Source: an uncultured Arenicella sp. (GTDB lineage Bacteria > Pseudomonadota > Gammaproteobacteria > Arenicellales > Arenicellaceae). From it: a stretch of DNA of 64,000 nucleotides. Location of the stretch: NCBI GenBank assembly GCA_937974565.1, contig CALJWL010000037.1, positions 92,896 through 156,895 on the forward strand, read 5' to 3'. Made by a program: the position numbers and the translations under genes. Each line of letters begins with the position of its first letter. Position 1 is the first letter of the stretch. This document shows, one piece after another, positions 28,789 to 37,609 of the stretch. Below the pieces are notes generated by a model. The model saw only the letters and a list, made by a program, of their open reading frames with translations, was not told the DNA's origin and did not search any database.

Positions 28789-31032
28789 CTATTGGCGCCA
28801 GCGTACGGTTGCCATTATCAAGGCTTCGTCATCGTGATCACTCACGTGATTGGGATCTGAACGGTAACTGATAAAACCGCCCAATTCTAAATGTTCACTG
28901 AGCATGGTGCGGTAATAAGCCTCAACGCTTCTCTCTGTGGCATTGGTATCAGAGAGGTTAACTCGCTCCGTATCAAACCGCACATCACCATTCGCAAATC
29001 GACCAATTGGAATGGAGTAATTAAGTGAGCCTTCTCGAATCTTCAATGGCTGTGAAAACGCCACCCCCATTTGATCTTGTCGGCGAAACACGTTATTCCC
29101 AATCGCGCCAACGCTATACCAGTCGCTGCGAAGAGTTGAAAAGTCAGTTAGCAAACTGTCAGCGATGGCGTCAACCTGAGTCCGCCCGATGCCGTAATTG
29201 GCAACCACATTAAACTTATCGTTCAACTGCATTGTGCCCGTTAGGTTCATCGCGTAAGTGGTGGCGCTTTTTACACCAAACACACCTCCGGCGGCGCTGC
29301 CCAATACGCCGCCTTTTTCTTCAAGCTGACCGATTTGCAGTTTCAGATTTTTATTGTCATTAAACTGATACGCGCCTTCAAAAATAGAGGATACGGACTC
29401 TTGTTCGTATTGATTATTACCCGCGGCCGCGGACACCAAACCGAGTTTAAAATGGGTATTACTGATGACTCTAGGAGAGTAATTAAGGCTCAACGTTTCG
29501 GCTTGTGCGTTAAACCCTGATAACACTGAACCAAATGATTGGCCTGTGATAAACGACGAGCGCCCAAAATAGTGATTATCAACCGTCTCACTCAGCCCTG
29601 AGAACTCCTGCCTCGGATTGACTTTATAACCCGCATTCAGCTCAACGGTTTGACTAAGATGACTGCGCAACCCCATGGACACATTCACCCGCTCATCAGC
29701 AAAGGCTTTATCGTCTGGCCCCGAAAAATATTTAATCATATCCTCACGTGGGTCAGTTTGAGTAATGGCTGAAAAGGCGACTTGAGTGTTAATTGTTGGT
29801 AGATAGACGCTATCGGATACGCCCGTTTGCTCCAATGAATGAAAGAACTGGTTTAAGTGTAATGCTTGGTCGTTAATCTCAACATGATCATTCAAGTCAA
29901 TAACGAAACCACGACCATAAGCGTCAAGCACCAATGTTTTCTCTAATTTATCGGACGGTTTACGCAATAACAACAAAGCACCCGCAAGGGCACCACCCAA
30001 TAGCAGGGCTCCGCCACCGCCACCGCCACCGCCACCACCACTAACTGGCTCGGGTGTCGATGGTGTTGTCGGAGTCACGGGGGTGGGCACTGTCGGTGTG
30101 CCTATGACATTATTAAGTACTTGTTGCGCACTTAAAATAACGCCCCTGCCATATTCGGCATCAGTGCCGACTGCGCCACGGTCTTCAGCTGAGCGCAAGA
30201 TCACATCAACAACTTGAGCAGCTGTTAAGTTTGGGTTTTGCATTAAAACCGCGCCCGCGATACCAGAAATTCTTGCCGTAGCCCAAGATGTGCCACCTAA
30301 TTCAGCGTCCGTTGTAGGCAAACCAATCGCCGCTACGTATTTGTCTTGCGTGATGCCCGCACGATTGGAGGTGGCCAAAAGGTCACCATTGATATCCGTA
30401 GCGCCAACAACAATGGCACCATCAAGATTAAAGTGAGCTTGTGATAACGCATTTGGGTTGTCTGCACTTTCATTGCCCGCCAAAATAGCAACCACCTTAT
30501 TGGCCGCAACCAAACCTGAGACCAAAGGGGCGGGCGTGTCTCTTATTCCGGATGTGCCCCACGTAAAACCAACAACCCTAACCTCACTGCGGCCCATAAT
30601 GTCATTCAATGCCAAGTCTCTGGCAACGGTAACCTGACTTTCATTCGACGAAGCCGGCGACACCCCGTCCGTTATTACAAAGGGGACTATTTCACCAGAA
30701 AACGCCTCGGTAATAACCCGTGCTGACACCGTACCATGACCCTCGCCTTCTCGATCAGACACATCGCTTGTATCAGACGTGTTACTAAAATAATTAAATC
30801 CACCAACAATATTAAACCCTCTTGTCGGGTCAACACCGGAATCAAGTATCGCCACTTGCTGGGCATAAGCGTCGCCGACAGTGCCTATAAATAGTGTTGC
30901 AGAACAACTCAGCACGGCGGCTAAATTGCGGGCCACGTTACTGGGCACCAAACGACTTTTGGGTGTACCTATCGGAGAGGTTTCAACGTCGACTTTAGTA
31001 GAGCCATACTGATCAGTTTTGGATTTTGACAT
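28789..31032 (-). CDS. S8 (subtilisin-like) serine protease with C-terminal barrel-like domain
   Basis: A 747-residue exported protein. A signal peptide ends near residue 57 (GDAYA/QQ). The catalytic triad is Asp64 (AILDSGVD), His99 (EGHGT) and Ser249 (GGTSWA), with oxyanion Asn187 (LAGNES). Unusually, the catalytic domain starts directly after the signal with no I9 propeptide. Residues about 312-330 are Pro/Thr-rich, 332-341 are ten glycines, and 342-357 form a hydrophobic segment (ALLLGGALAGALLLLRK) followed by a basic residue pair. Residues about 365-747 alternate polar and hydrophobic residues and end in a strand (ALIMATVRW) like an outer-membrane or autotransporter barrel. It lies downstream of dsbB. 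Substrate unknown. Confidence 0.85.
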   Translation of the reverse strand: MSKSKTDQYGSTKVDVETSPIGTPKSRLVPSNVARNLAAVLSCSATLFIGTVGDAYAQQVAILDSGVDPTRGFNIVGGFNYFSNTSDTSDVSDREGEGHGTVSARVITEAFSGEIVPFVITDGVSPASSNESQVTVARDLALNDIMGRSEVRVVGFTWGTSGIRDTPAPLVSGLVAANKVVAILAGNESADNPNALSQAHFNLDGAIVVGATDINGDLLATSNRAGITQDKYVAAIGLPTTDAELGGTSWATARISGIAGAVLMQNPNLTAAQVVDVILRSAEDRGAVGTDAEYGRGVILSAQQVLNNVIGTPTVPTPVTPTTPSTPEPVSGGGGGGGGGGALLLGGALAGALLLLRKPSDKLEKTLVLDAYGRGFVIDLNDHVEINDQALHLNQFFHSLEQTGVSDSVYLPTINTQVAFSAITQTDPREDMIKYFSGPDDKAFADERVNVSMGLRSHLSQTVELNAGYKVNPRQEFSGLSETVDNHYFGRSSFITGQSFGSVLSGFNAQAETLSLNYSPRVISNTHFKLGLVSAAAGNNQYEQESVSSIFEGAYQFNDNKNLKLQIGQLEEKGGVLGSAAGGVFGVKSATTYAMNLTGTMQLNDKFNVVANYGIGRTQVDAIADSLLTDFSTLRSDWYSVGAIGNNVFRRQDQMGVAFSQPLKIREGSLNYSIPIGRFANGDVRFDTERVNLSDTNATERSVEAYYRTMLSEHLELGGFISYRSDPNHVSDHDDEALIMATVRWRQ

Positions 31033-31272
31033 AGGGCATTAGACACTGTTGGATAGCAGTTAGATAGGGTAAATCATAACGATATATTTAAAGATTATAG
31101 TTTATTCATTTAGGCCACAAGACCTGCGCTTTAAAACATCAAAAAAGCAAGAATGCTAAGCACGGAGGACTGACAATCCATATAATAGAAAAGGGTTCAC
31201 AAGTGACAAGCCTCTAATGGGCGACCAACAAAGTTGCCACTCCTTAGCGATGCATCCCTGAAAACAGTCGCC

Positions 31273-31788
31273 TCAACGGCCCAGTGCGCCAGAAAAATAA
31301 TTTCGTTCACGTTTAAATAAAAACCGCAAACCAATAATCGTTATCACCAAGAACACAAACACCATCCACTCAGGCATGCTGAAACTCAACCATGTCCATT
31401 GAACTTCTGCGCACTCCCCACTGCCTTGAAATACCGTGCTTATGACCTGTGATAAAGGAAAAACATCCAACATAAACGCCAAATCAGGGCCACACTCCGG
31501 CACTTTATCTTCCGGTAAATGTTGCAACCAAACTTGACGACCGGCAATCGCCAAACCCAGCCCCGAAGAGAGCGTGGCACCAAAAGCGATAAACTTTGCA
31601 AACACCTTGCCAGGCAAAAACACCACCCCTAGCAAGCAAAACGCAGCCACCCCAATCAACGCCGCGCGCTGAAACATGCACAAGGGGCACGGAGCCAACC
31701 CTAGGTGTTGTTGGAAATAAAAGTAAGCGATCGCAACCAGAGCCAAACTACCCAACAAACCAAACCAATACCAACCTTTTGCAATCAA
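31273..31788 (-). CDS. dsbB: Disulfide bond formation protein DsbB
   Basis: Inner-membrane quinone reductase that reoxidises DsbA. The 171-residue protein has four hydrophobic segments and both cysteine pairs: Cys34/Cys37 in APCPLCMFQR and Cys99/Cys126 in the second periplasmic loop (VPECGPD, GSGECAEV). The start is TTG at 31788, supported by GGAGA five bases upstream. A CRP-like palindrome lies about 55 bases upstream of the start. Confidence 0.96.
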   Translation of the reverse strand: MIAKGWYWFGLLGSLALVAIAYFYFQQHLGLAPCPLCMFQRAALIGVAAFCLLGVVFLPGKVFAKFIAFGATLSSGLGLAIAGRQVWLQHLPEDKVPECGPDLAFMLDVFPLSQVISTVFQGSGECAEVQWTWLSFSMPEWMVFVFLVITIIGLRFLFKRERNYFSGALGR

Positions 31789-31793
31789 TGTGT

Positions 31794-31798
31794 TCTCC
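31794..31798 (-). promoter_or_regulatory. Ribosome binding site supporting a TTG start for dsbB
   Basis: Minus-strand GGAGA lies five bases before the TTG at 31788. There is no ATG at this end of the DsbB frame, so this site decides a non-ATG start. Confidence 0.65.
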
Positions 31799-31840
31799 GA
31801 TTGTTGTTCATAGCGATAGATTGCGAGAGTGAGAATATTT

Positions 31841-31856
31841 TGTGACCTAAGTCACG
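31841..31856. promoter_or_regulatory. Candidate CRP/FNR-family operator
   Basis: TGTGACCTAAGTCACG matches the CRP half-site pair TGTGA-N6-TCACA at nine of ten conserved positions and contains the palindrome GTGAC-CTAA-GTCAC. It lies between the divergent dsbB and OmpA-lipoprotein genes, about 53 bases from the dsbB start and 240 bases from the plus-strand start. Confidence 0.4.
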
Positions 31857-32098
31857 ATGACCAAAAAGTATACACCAAGATACCTCTTAGCGTGGTTTTT
31901 GCTGAGCAACACCATCTAAATGACATAACTTATTTCCATATACGGTACAAAAAACAGCGTTGTTGGACATATTATTAAAGAATTGATGGTTTAATCCAAG
32001 GGGACAGTGAACAACCGATTCCTTAATCATGATTAATCTTATGTTCAGCTTAATTCTCTTAGGATAGCGCTATCACAACCTTTTCTGACTTAACCAAC

Positions 32099-32779
32099 AT
32101 GAAACCAACTTACTCAAACGCCCTCAGACCCATTATTATCGCTACTTGCGCGGCACTTACTTTAAGCGCCTGCACCACCATCAATCCCTACACCAATGAA
32201 AAGCAAACCAGCAAAGCCACAATAGGCGCAGCAACCGGAGCAATCGCCGGCGCTGTGGTTGGTCTGATCAGCGGTGACAACAGCCGAGAACGCCGCAAAC
32301 GCGCTTTGCGTGGCGCAGGTTTGGGAGCATTAACCGGCGGGGCCGTTGGCTATTACATGGACGTGCAAGAAGCGAAGTTAAGACAAACGTTACAAGGTAC
32401 GGGTGTCAGTGTCACGCGCCAAGGTGACAACATTATCCTCAATATGCCTTCCAACATCACATTTGGCGTGGACAGTGCCGCCATTAATGGTCGTTTTTTT
32501 GACGTTCTTAATTCGGTTAATATCGTACTCAAAGAACACAATAAAACATTGATCGAAGTAATGGGCCATACAGACAGCACCGGAAGCCACTCGCACAACC
32601 AAGCACTTTCAGAACGCCGCGCAGAGTCGGTGGCTGCTTATTTTCGCAGCCGGGGGATCAAACCATTGAGGCTGGCCACCTATGGGCATGGCGAAGACTA
32701 CCCGATTGCCAACAATCAATACGAATCTGGTCGTAAACTAAATCGTCGGGTTGAAATTGCGTTGGTGCCGATTACTTAA
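32099..32779 (+). CDS. OmpA-family lipoprotein with glycine zipper (YiaD-like)
   Basis: A 226-residue outer-membrane lipoprotein. The lipobox LSAC places the lipidated Cys at residue 25. A glycine-zipper segment (ATIGAATGAIAGAVVGLISG) is followed by a second Gly-rich segment (RGAGLGALTGGAVGYYM). The last 110 residues are an OmpA C-terminal peptidoglycan-binding domain with GHTDSTGSHSHNQALSERRA and GRKLNRRVEI. It probably links the outer membrane to peptidoglycan. Transcribed away from dsbB, with no co-transcribed partner evident. Confidence 0.93.
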   Translation: MKPTYSNALRPIIIATCAALTLSACTTINPYTNEKQTSKATIGAATGAIAGAVVGLISGDNSRERRKRALRGAGLGALTGGAVGYYMDVQEAKLRQTLQGTGVSVTRQGDNIILNMPSNITFGVDSAAINGRFFDVLNSVNIVLKEHNKTLIEVMGHTDSTGSHSHNQALSERRAESVAAYFRSRGIKPLRLATYGHGEDYPIANNQYESGRKLNRRVEIALVPIT

Positions 32780-33068
32780 AACTTAAAGTTTTTTTGGGGA
32801 GGAGTACATTTACCACAACAGCTTAGTCTGAAACGTACGTCAGGCACTTACCTATTGCGCCTGCCTCCCTGCTATGCAAGACATTCATGGCAACACCCAC
32901 TGGGCAACAAACCCGGGCGCAAGGAAATTCACCAGCAACAGAAGCCATTTTGCTAAAAAGTGGCAGAATGCCTCTGAAACTCAATAAAAAACGATTTTTT
33001 AACCGTATCACCAAATAAGTTGAACTGGGTATATTCGATTTTTTGCCTCCCTGCGGTACACTCGCGAC

Positions 33069-33452
33069 ATGAATTTGAGCCTCACAGATCCTGCTTTTTT
33101 ATTCCCCGGCATTTCGTTGTTATTCTTAGCGTACACCAATCGCTATCTAGCACTTGCCAATATTATTCGGTCACTTAACAGCAACAACGATGATCATGAC
33201 AGCGACAATCGCTCTAAACAAATTCGTTCATTGCATTTGCGTATCATTTTAATCAAGTATATGCAGGCATTTGGCGTGCTGGCATTTTTGTTTTGCATAC
33301 TCGCCATGTCATTTCTTGTGCTAAAGCATCAGCAAATGGGGGAAATATTATTTGTCGGTAGCCTCGTATGCATGACTGTTTCCTTATCGCTGTCTTTGGT
33401 CGAGATTATGAAATCTGGCCAGTCGCTTAAGATAGAATTGAATCGAACATAA
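33069..33452 (+). CDS. DUF2721 membrane protein
   Basis: A 127-residue protein with three hydrophobic segments (residues about 10-30, 62-83 and 92-112). PAFLFPGISLLFLAYTNRYL and ALANIIRSL fit the DUF2721 pattern; the family has no known function. It lies 53 bases upstream of the mscS-type gene in the same direction and may share its transcript, though nothing else ties them. Confidence 0.8.
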   Translation: MNLSLTDPAFLFPGISLLFLAYTNRYLALANIIRSLNSNNDDHDSDNRSKQIRSLHLRIILIKYMQAFGVLAFLFCILAMSFLVLKHQQMGEILFVGSLVCMTVSLSLSLVEIMKSGQSLKIELNRT

Positions 33453-33505
33453 ACAAAAACTCAGATTAAACCCTTCAACCAAACCGTCAATACCAACTAA
33501 AAGCA

Positions 33506-34339
33506 ATGGAAAAGAACATCGAAGCTTACCAACAATACATCGATCTAGCTGTTAAGCACGGCAGTGAATATGGCGTGAAAATAATCATCGCACTTATCAT
33601 CTTCATTATTGGTAAACGCGTCGCCAGAGGCATCAGCAATGTGGCCATTAAGGCCATGCAAAAACAAGGCGTAGACGTTGAGTTAATTGGCTTTGTGGGC
33701 AGCCTGTTTTACTGGGCATTATTTGCCATTGTCATTATCGCATCGCTCGGACAATTGGGTATTCAAACAGCCTCTTTTGTGGCCATTCTTGGTGCCGCGG
33801 GCTTGGCAGTCGGCTTGGCTCTGCAAGGCTCTCTATCTAACTTTGCAGCGGGTGTGCTGATTATTTTGTTGCGCCCAATCCGAGTGGGCGAGTTCGTGGA
33901 AATGGCTGGCACTTCAGGCACGGTTAACAACATACGTATTTTTACTACTGAATTACGCACGCCTGACAACAAAGCTGTCACGATTCCAAATGCACGAGTA
34001 TTAGACAGCAACATCATCAATTATTCATCTACCGGCACTCGCCGTGTTGATATAGTGGTTGGCATTGGCTATAGCGATGACATTGATCACGCACGCAAAG
34101 TAATACAACGCGTGATTGATACGGATAAGCGAATTCTTAAAGACCCCACCCCTGAAGTCGCGGTCAATCAGTTGGCTGACAGCAGCGTCAACTTTATTGT
34201 CCGCCCCTGGGTAAAATCTAACAATTATTGGGGTGTGCATAATGACCTTATTGAAAACGTAAAAAAAGAGTTCGACGCTGAAGGCATCAGTATTCCGTTC
34301 CCACAGCGAGAAATTCACACCATCGTTAAAGCAAACTGA
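33506..34339 (+). CDS. mscS: Small-conductance mechanosensitive channel, MscS family
   Basis: A 277-residue inner-membrane channel that releases solutes on hypo-osmotic shock. Three N-terminal transmembrane helices are followed by the pore-lining helix ([20 protein letters not shown]), the diagnostic Gly/Ala-rich TM3, then the beta domain ([34 protein letters not shown]) and an alpha-beta C-terminus ending [10 protein letters not shown]. The length matches E. coli MscS. mscL is also present in the window at 41784-42221. Confidence 0.95.
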   Translation: MEKNIEAYQQYIDLAVKHGSEYGVKIIIALIIFIIGKRVARGISNVAIKAMQKQGVDVELIGFVGSLFYWALFAIVIIASLGQLGIQTASFVAILGAAGLAVGLALQGSLSNFAAGVLIILLRPIRVGEFVEMAGTSGTVNNIRIFTTELRTPDNKAVTIPNARVLDSNIINYSSTGTRRVDIVVGIGYSDDIDHARKVIQRVIDTDKRILKDPTPEVAVNQLADSSVNFIVRPWVKSNNYWGVHNDLIENVKKEFDAEGISIPFPQREIHTIVKAN

Positions 34340-34373
34340 ACATCATACAAGTAACCCAACCCTCAGAAACAGC

Positions 34374-34838
34374 ATGATCCACGTTGCATTACACAATCCC
34401 AACATACCGCCAAACACCGGTAATGTGATTCGGTTAGCTGCTAACGTGGGCTTTAAACTGCATTTGATAAAGCCTTTGGGGTTTGATTTTGAAGAGAAAC
34501 AACTGCGGCGCGCAGGGCTGGACTATCATGACCTGACCCGAGTTACTCAACACGAAAGCTATCAAGCTTTTATTGAATCGGTTTCTCCAACTCGTGTTTT
34601 TGCGATCACAACCAAAGGGCAAACCGGTTACACCGACATTCGCTTTAGCGATGGTGATGCGCTTTTATTCGGTTCAGAAACAAAAGGGTTGCCCGAGGAA
34701 GTTATGAATTCGATTCTCCCAGCCCAACGGCTGCGTATTCCCATGCGCCCAAACAACCGAAGCTTGAATTTATCAAATTCGGTGTCAATTTTAGTGTACG
34801 AGGCATGGCGGCAGATGGGCTTTGAAGGCGCTATTTAG
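34374..34838 (+). CDS. trmL: tRNA (cytidine/uridine-34 2'-O)-methyltransferase
   Basis: SPOUT-fold enzyme that 2'-O-methylates the wobble base of tRNA-Leu. The 154-residue protein starts [20 protein letters not shown], has the knot motifs [14 protein letters not shown] and [19 protein letters not shown], and RAGLDYHDL, all typical of TrmL. It follows mscS by 34 bases on the plus strand. Confidence 0.95.
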   Translation: MIHVALHNPNIPPNTGNVIRLAANVGFKLHLIKPLGFDFEEKQLRRAGLDYHDLTRVTQHESYQAFIESVSPTRVFAITTKGQTGYTDIRFSDGDALLFGSETKGLPEEVMNSILPAQRLRIPMRPNNRSLNLSNSVSILVYEAWRQMGFEGAI

Positions 34839-34979
34839 TTTTAAATACCCTTTAGAAATAGACGAATTTACAGCATATCGTCTCTAAGATCGCTTGTTTT
34901 TCCTTAATCAGACGAGTTTAACGTGTAATCACTCTTACAAAATTGGCTCAACTTGTTTATGCTAATGCAAAACTAAATC

Positions 34980-34985
34980 AGGAGG
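34980..34985 (+). promoter_or_regulatory. Perfect Shine-Dalgarno fixing a GTG start for the BLUF gene
   Basis: AGGAGG is followed by five bases (CTTGC) and GTG at 34991. The frame is open upstream to a TTG at 34943, but no comparable site precedes that codon and the BLUF fold begins just after the GTG. Confidence 0.85.
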
Positions 34986-34990
34986 CTTGC

Positions 34991-35518
34991 GTGCGCAAAC
35001 TACTCAGGCTGGTTTATGTGAGCCATGCACTTTTTGAAGTGGCTCCTGACTCACCAGACATAGAACCAGAATTAGCCAATATTTTGACAAAGGCTAGAAA
35101 AAACAATCAACGCGATAATATTGGCGGTGCCTTATTTTTTGCTAACGGTTATTTTTTTCAATGTCTAGAAGGAAAGGAAGCCGCTGTTTATGCCCTGTTG
35201 GAAAAGATCAAATTGGACCCTCGTCACAAAGATCTTAAGATTTCATACTGCAAGCGTGTAAGGCAGCGTCACTTTAAATTTTGGTCAATGAAATACGTAC
35301 CTGTCGGTGATGAAGTTAATCAATTAATACACTCATTGGGCTATGAAGAATTTAATCCTGTCAATTTTGCAGAGTCTGATATTAACTCGATAGTCGACCT
35401 TTTTACTCGCATAGATGACAATACATTATCCGATAGTAGCCTACGAGAGTATCACCGCTTGAATGTGTTTTGGTGGCAGCGATTTGCAACCAGACTGTTG
35501 CGCAGGTCGGCCACTTAA
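34991..35518 (+). CDS. BLUF-domain blue-light photoreceptor protein
   Basis: BLUF domains bind FAD and sense blue light. With the GTG start the protein is 175 residues. Landmark residues are all present: Tyr9 (LVYVS), Asn39 (ARKNN), Gln57 (FFQCLEG), Trp98 and Met100 (FWSM). Asn-to-Gln spacing (18) and Gln-to-Trp spacing (41) equal those of AppA; the Tyr-to-Asn loop is about six residues longer. The BLUF fold covers residues 1-105; the remaining 70 residues (from GDEVNQLIHS) are an extension with no recognised output domain, ending in a basic Trp-rich helix. It may act by protein contact. It lies after trmL with a 152-base gap. Output partner unknown. Confidence 0.88.
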   Translation: MRKLLRLVYVSHALFEVAPDSPDIEPELANILTKARKNNQRDNIGGALFFANGYFFQCLEGKEAAVYALLEKIKLDPRHKDLKISYCKRVRQRHFKFWSMKYVPVGDEVNQLIHSLGYEEFNPVNFAESDINSIVDLFTRIDDNTLSDSSLREYHRLNVFWWQRFATRLLRRSAT

Positions 35519-36047
35519 AACTGTAGCTTCGAACTCAAGCCTTCGGTTATATTAATAACCGTTGTCAGCGCTAAATTGTAAGCCAATAGTGCAGTGCTAT
35601 GTCGTCATCACTGCTTCCGCTTTTTCTAACTTTTATTGTTCAACCGTTAGCCCACCCCCTACGGTCTTCATAGAAAAGAGCGCTCCCGACTACTAAAATC
35701 TTTGATGTAGGACACTTCTGACAAACGCCCTAATGCCTTCGAGATTTTCAGATCAGTCAAACGAATTACGCTGCGAAAAATATGGCTGAAGTGCTTAAGA
35801 ATAAGCCATTCGATAACGTTGTGGTGAAATTAGGGTTTAAAGCAAAGACCGTATTCCATTTGCTTTTTTATAAAGTAATGTCGTATATATAAGTTAATCC
35901 GACAATAGGCTTACAATCGTCAGCAACGTGTTTGCTGCTCACGCGCATACTCAAAGACACGCACAATAGCCTCGCGTTTTTCGTAAAGTCTGGTTATCGA
36001 TTTGCCTTATCATCGCGCATTTTTCTATTTTCTTTGGTTACCACACT
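35519..36047. other. Gene-poor intergenic stretch
   Basis: No convincing gene is seen in these 529 bases. A 7-bp inverted repeat CGGTTAT/ATAACCG with a 4-base loop lies at 35544-35561 soon after the BLUF stop but lacks a T-run. A smaller hairpin CAGCAA/TTGCTG is at 35921-35937. A 36-codon open frame (ATG 35782, ending 35893) has no ribosome site or similarity I recognise. The stretch presumably carries the promoter of the beta-helix gene. Confidence 0.6.
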
Positions 36048-37499
36048 ATGCATAAAATTAGTTGGCTTAACGTAACATGTTCTCCGCTATTGCTGCTGTT
36101 ATTTTTCTCTGGCATTGCGGCGGGCAACAATGCACCGGAATGCAATTGTGATCACGTTGTAGGGCCGCAGAGAGGGCCGGTTAACGGAGAAACTCTTGGG
36201 GTTCTTCCTGGAGATGTCATCTGCATAGATGGAGACCAAGAATATAACTCGATGGTGTGGACTAATATCGTGGGCACCGAAAGCGATCCCATCATCATTA
36301 AAAATTGCGGAGGGCAGGTTCATATCAATCCAAGCGTTAGCTCTTACGGCTGGAAATTTGAACGTTCTAAGCACTTTAAAATTCTCGGGAACGGCGACCC
36401 TAAGTTCAAGTACGGCATTAAAGTAACAACTCGAACCGGTTTCTATCTGACTTTTGAAGTGTTCACGACTAACTTCGAGGTCGCCCACTTAGAGATTGCC
36501 GGTGCGGCACCCAACGGAATAGGGGACGGAAACGGCTTTGCGGGTATCGGCGTAAAGACAAGCCCATATCAAGGTTGCGACATTTTCACAGACCCAACTC
36601 GAACCGCTTGGGTTATGGACGAAATTAAGATCCACACCAACTATATCCATGACGTTGGTGGCGAAGGGCTGTATGTCGGCCACGGTTTTTATAATGGCCG
36701 AAAGGAGTCAGCTTGCGATGAAAGAACCTATTCGCATGCGATAAAAAACCTAGAAATCTACGACAACATCATTGAAAACGTGGGTTTCGATGGCATGCAA
36801 ATTAAGAACGCAGATGAAAACGCGCTCATTCATGGAAATATCATTCGTAATTATGGAACGCGCAACCATGGCGCTCACAATGAGGGCCTTTTTATCGGGG
36901 ATGCGACAGAAGCCCTTGTATACAGTAATTGGGTAGAGAATGGATCTGGGCACGGAATACAGATCAACGGATTTGGTGAATCTGAATACTTCAATAATGT
37001 GATTATTAATAGCGGTGTAGACGGAATCTACCTCAATAACAACAATCCCAGTTTTGCAAACAAAGACGGAGTTTTCAAAATATACAACAACACATTTATC
37101 AACATGGGTGATGAAGGCTTTGAAGCGTATACACCGCAAAAAATAGAACTTAAAAATAATATTTTCGTCAACAATATTGGCTCTGATACTCGAGGAAGCA
37201 AGCCGGTTTCAGAAACGAACATTTTCACAAAAGACATTAATGATATTGGGTTTGTGAACCACGCCAATCTTGATTTTCGCCTACAGAATAACTCGATAGC
37301 TCGCGATGCAGGTTCAAACGTGGCACTGCAATACGACTACAGCGGCTTTAAGAGGAAAGACAACAGAATTGATGTGGGGGCCTTTGAGTTTCGAACAAAT
37401 GACACAAAGCCTGAACCCAAACCCAAACCCAAAAGCGAAGATTTTTTCTACGTTGTGCCAATGCCCAATGGCAAATCGGTTACTCTCCCGCTTGATTAA
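36048..37499 (+). CDS. Secreted right-handed parallel beta-helix protein
   Basis: A 483-residue protein with a signal peptide (PLLLLLFFSGIAAG, cleavage near residue 26). From about residue 90 to 400 there are tandem short strands with Asn ladders (IYDNIIENVGFDGMQIKN, ALIHGNIIRNYG, EYFNNVIINSG, GIYLNNNN, KIYNNTFINMG), the PbH1 repeat pattern of pectate-lyase-like folds. A Pro-Lys tail (KPEPKPKPK) is followed by a short terminal strand (FYVVPMPNGKSVTLPLD). No catalytic residues can be assigned; it could be a polysaccharide lyase, an epimerase-like enzyme or a binding protein. Neighbours are a GT9 transferase (convergent) and a CE4 deacetylase, which suggests carbohydrate work. Confidence 0.8.
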   Translation: MHKISWLNVTCSPLLLLLFFSGIAAGNNAPECNCDHVVGPQRGPVNGETLGVLPGDVICIDGDQEYNSMVWTNIVGTESDPIIIKNCGGQVHINPSVSSYGWKFERSKHFKILGNGDPKFKYGIKVTTRTGFYLTFEVFTTNFEVAHLEIAGAAPNGIGDGNGFAGIGVKTSPYQGCDIFTDPTRTAWVMDEIKIHTNYIHDVGGEGLYVGHGFYNGRKESACDERTYSHAIKNLEIYDNIIENVGFDGMQIKNADENALIHGNIIRNYGTRNHGAHNEGLFIGDATEALVYSNWVENGSGHGIQINGFGESEYFNNVIINSGVDGIYLNNNNPSFANKDGVFKIYNNTFINMGDEGFEAYTPQKIELKNNIFVNNIGSDTRGSKPVSETNIFTKDINDIGFVNHANLDFRLQNNSIARDAGSNVALQYDYSGFKRKDNRIDVGAFEFRTNDTKPEPKPKPKSEDFFYVVPMPNGKSVTLPLD

Positions 37500-37609
37500 T
37501 GAAGAAAGAATAACAACAAATACACGTATTACTTACAGGCCTGTTTAAGCGCGACTAGCTAGTGCATTAAAGTATTTTAGGAAACCTTTAAAAGAGGTCG
37601 GTTTAGAAA

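Noticed and set aside
32780..32810. AAACTT/AAGTTT followed by a T-run as a terminator of the OmpA lipoprotein gene
   Set aside because: The stem is very short and all AT, so it is too weak to call.
32823..33014. 63-codon minus-strand ORF between the OmpA lipoprotein and DUF2721
   Set aside because: No ribosome site, no similarity and biased composition; no support as a gene.
35782..35893. 36-codon ORF in the gap before the beta-helix gene
   Set aside because: It has no ribosome site and no recognisable similarity; frames of this length are expected by chance.
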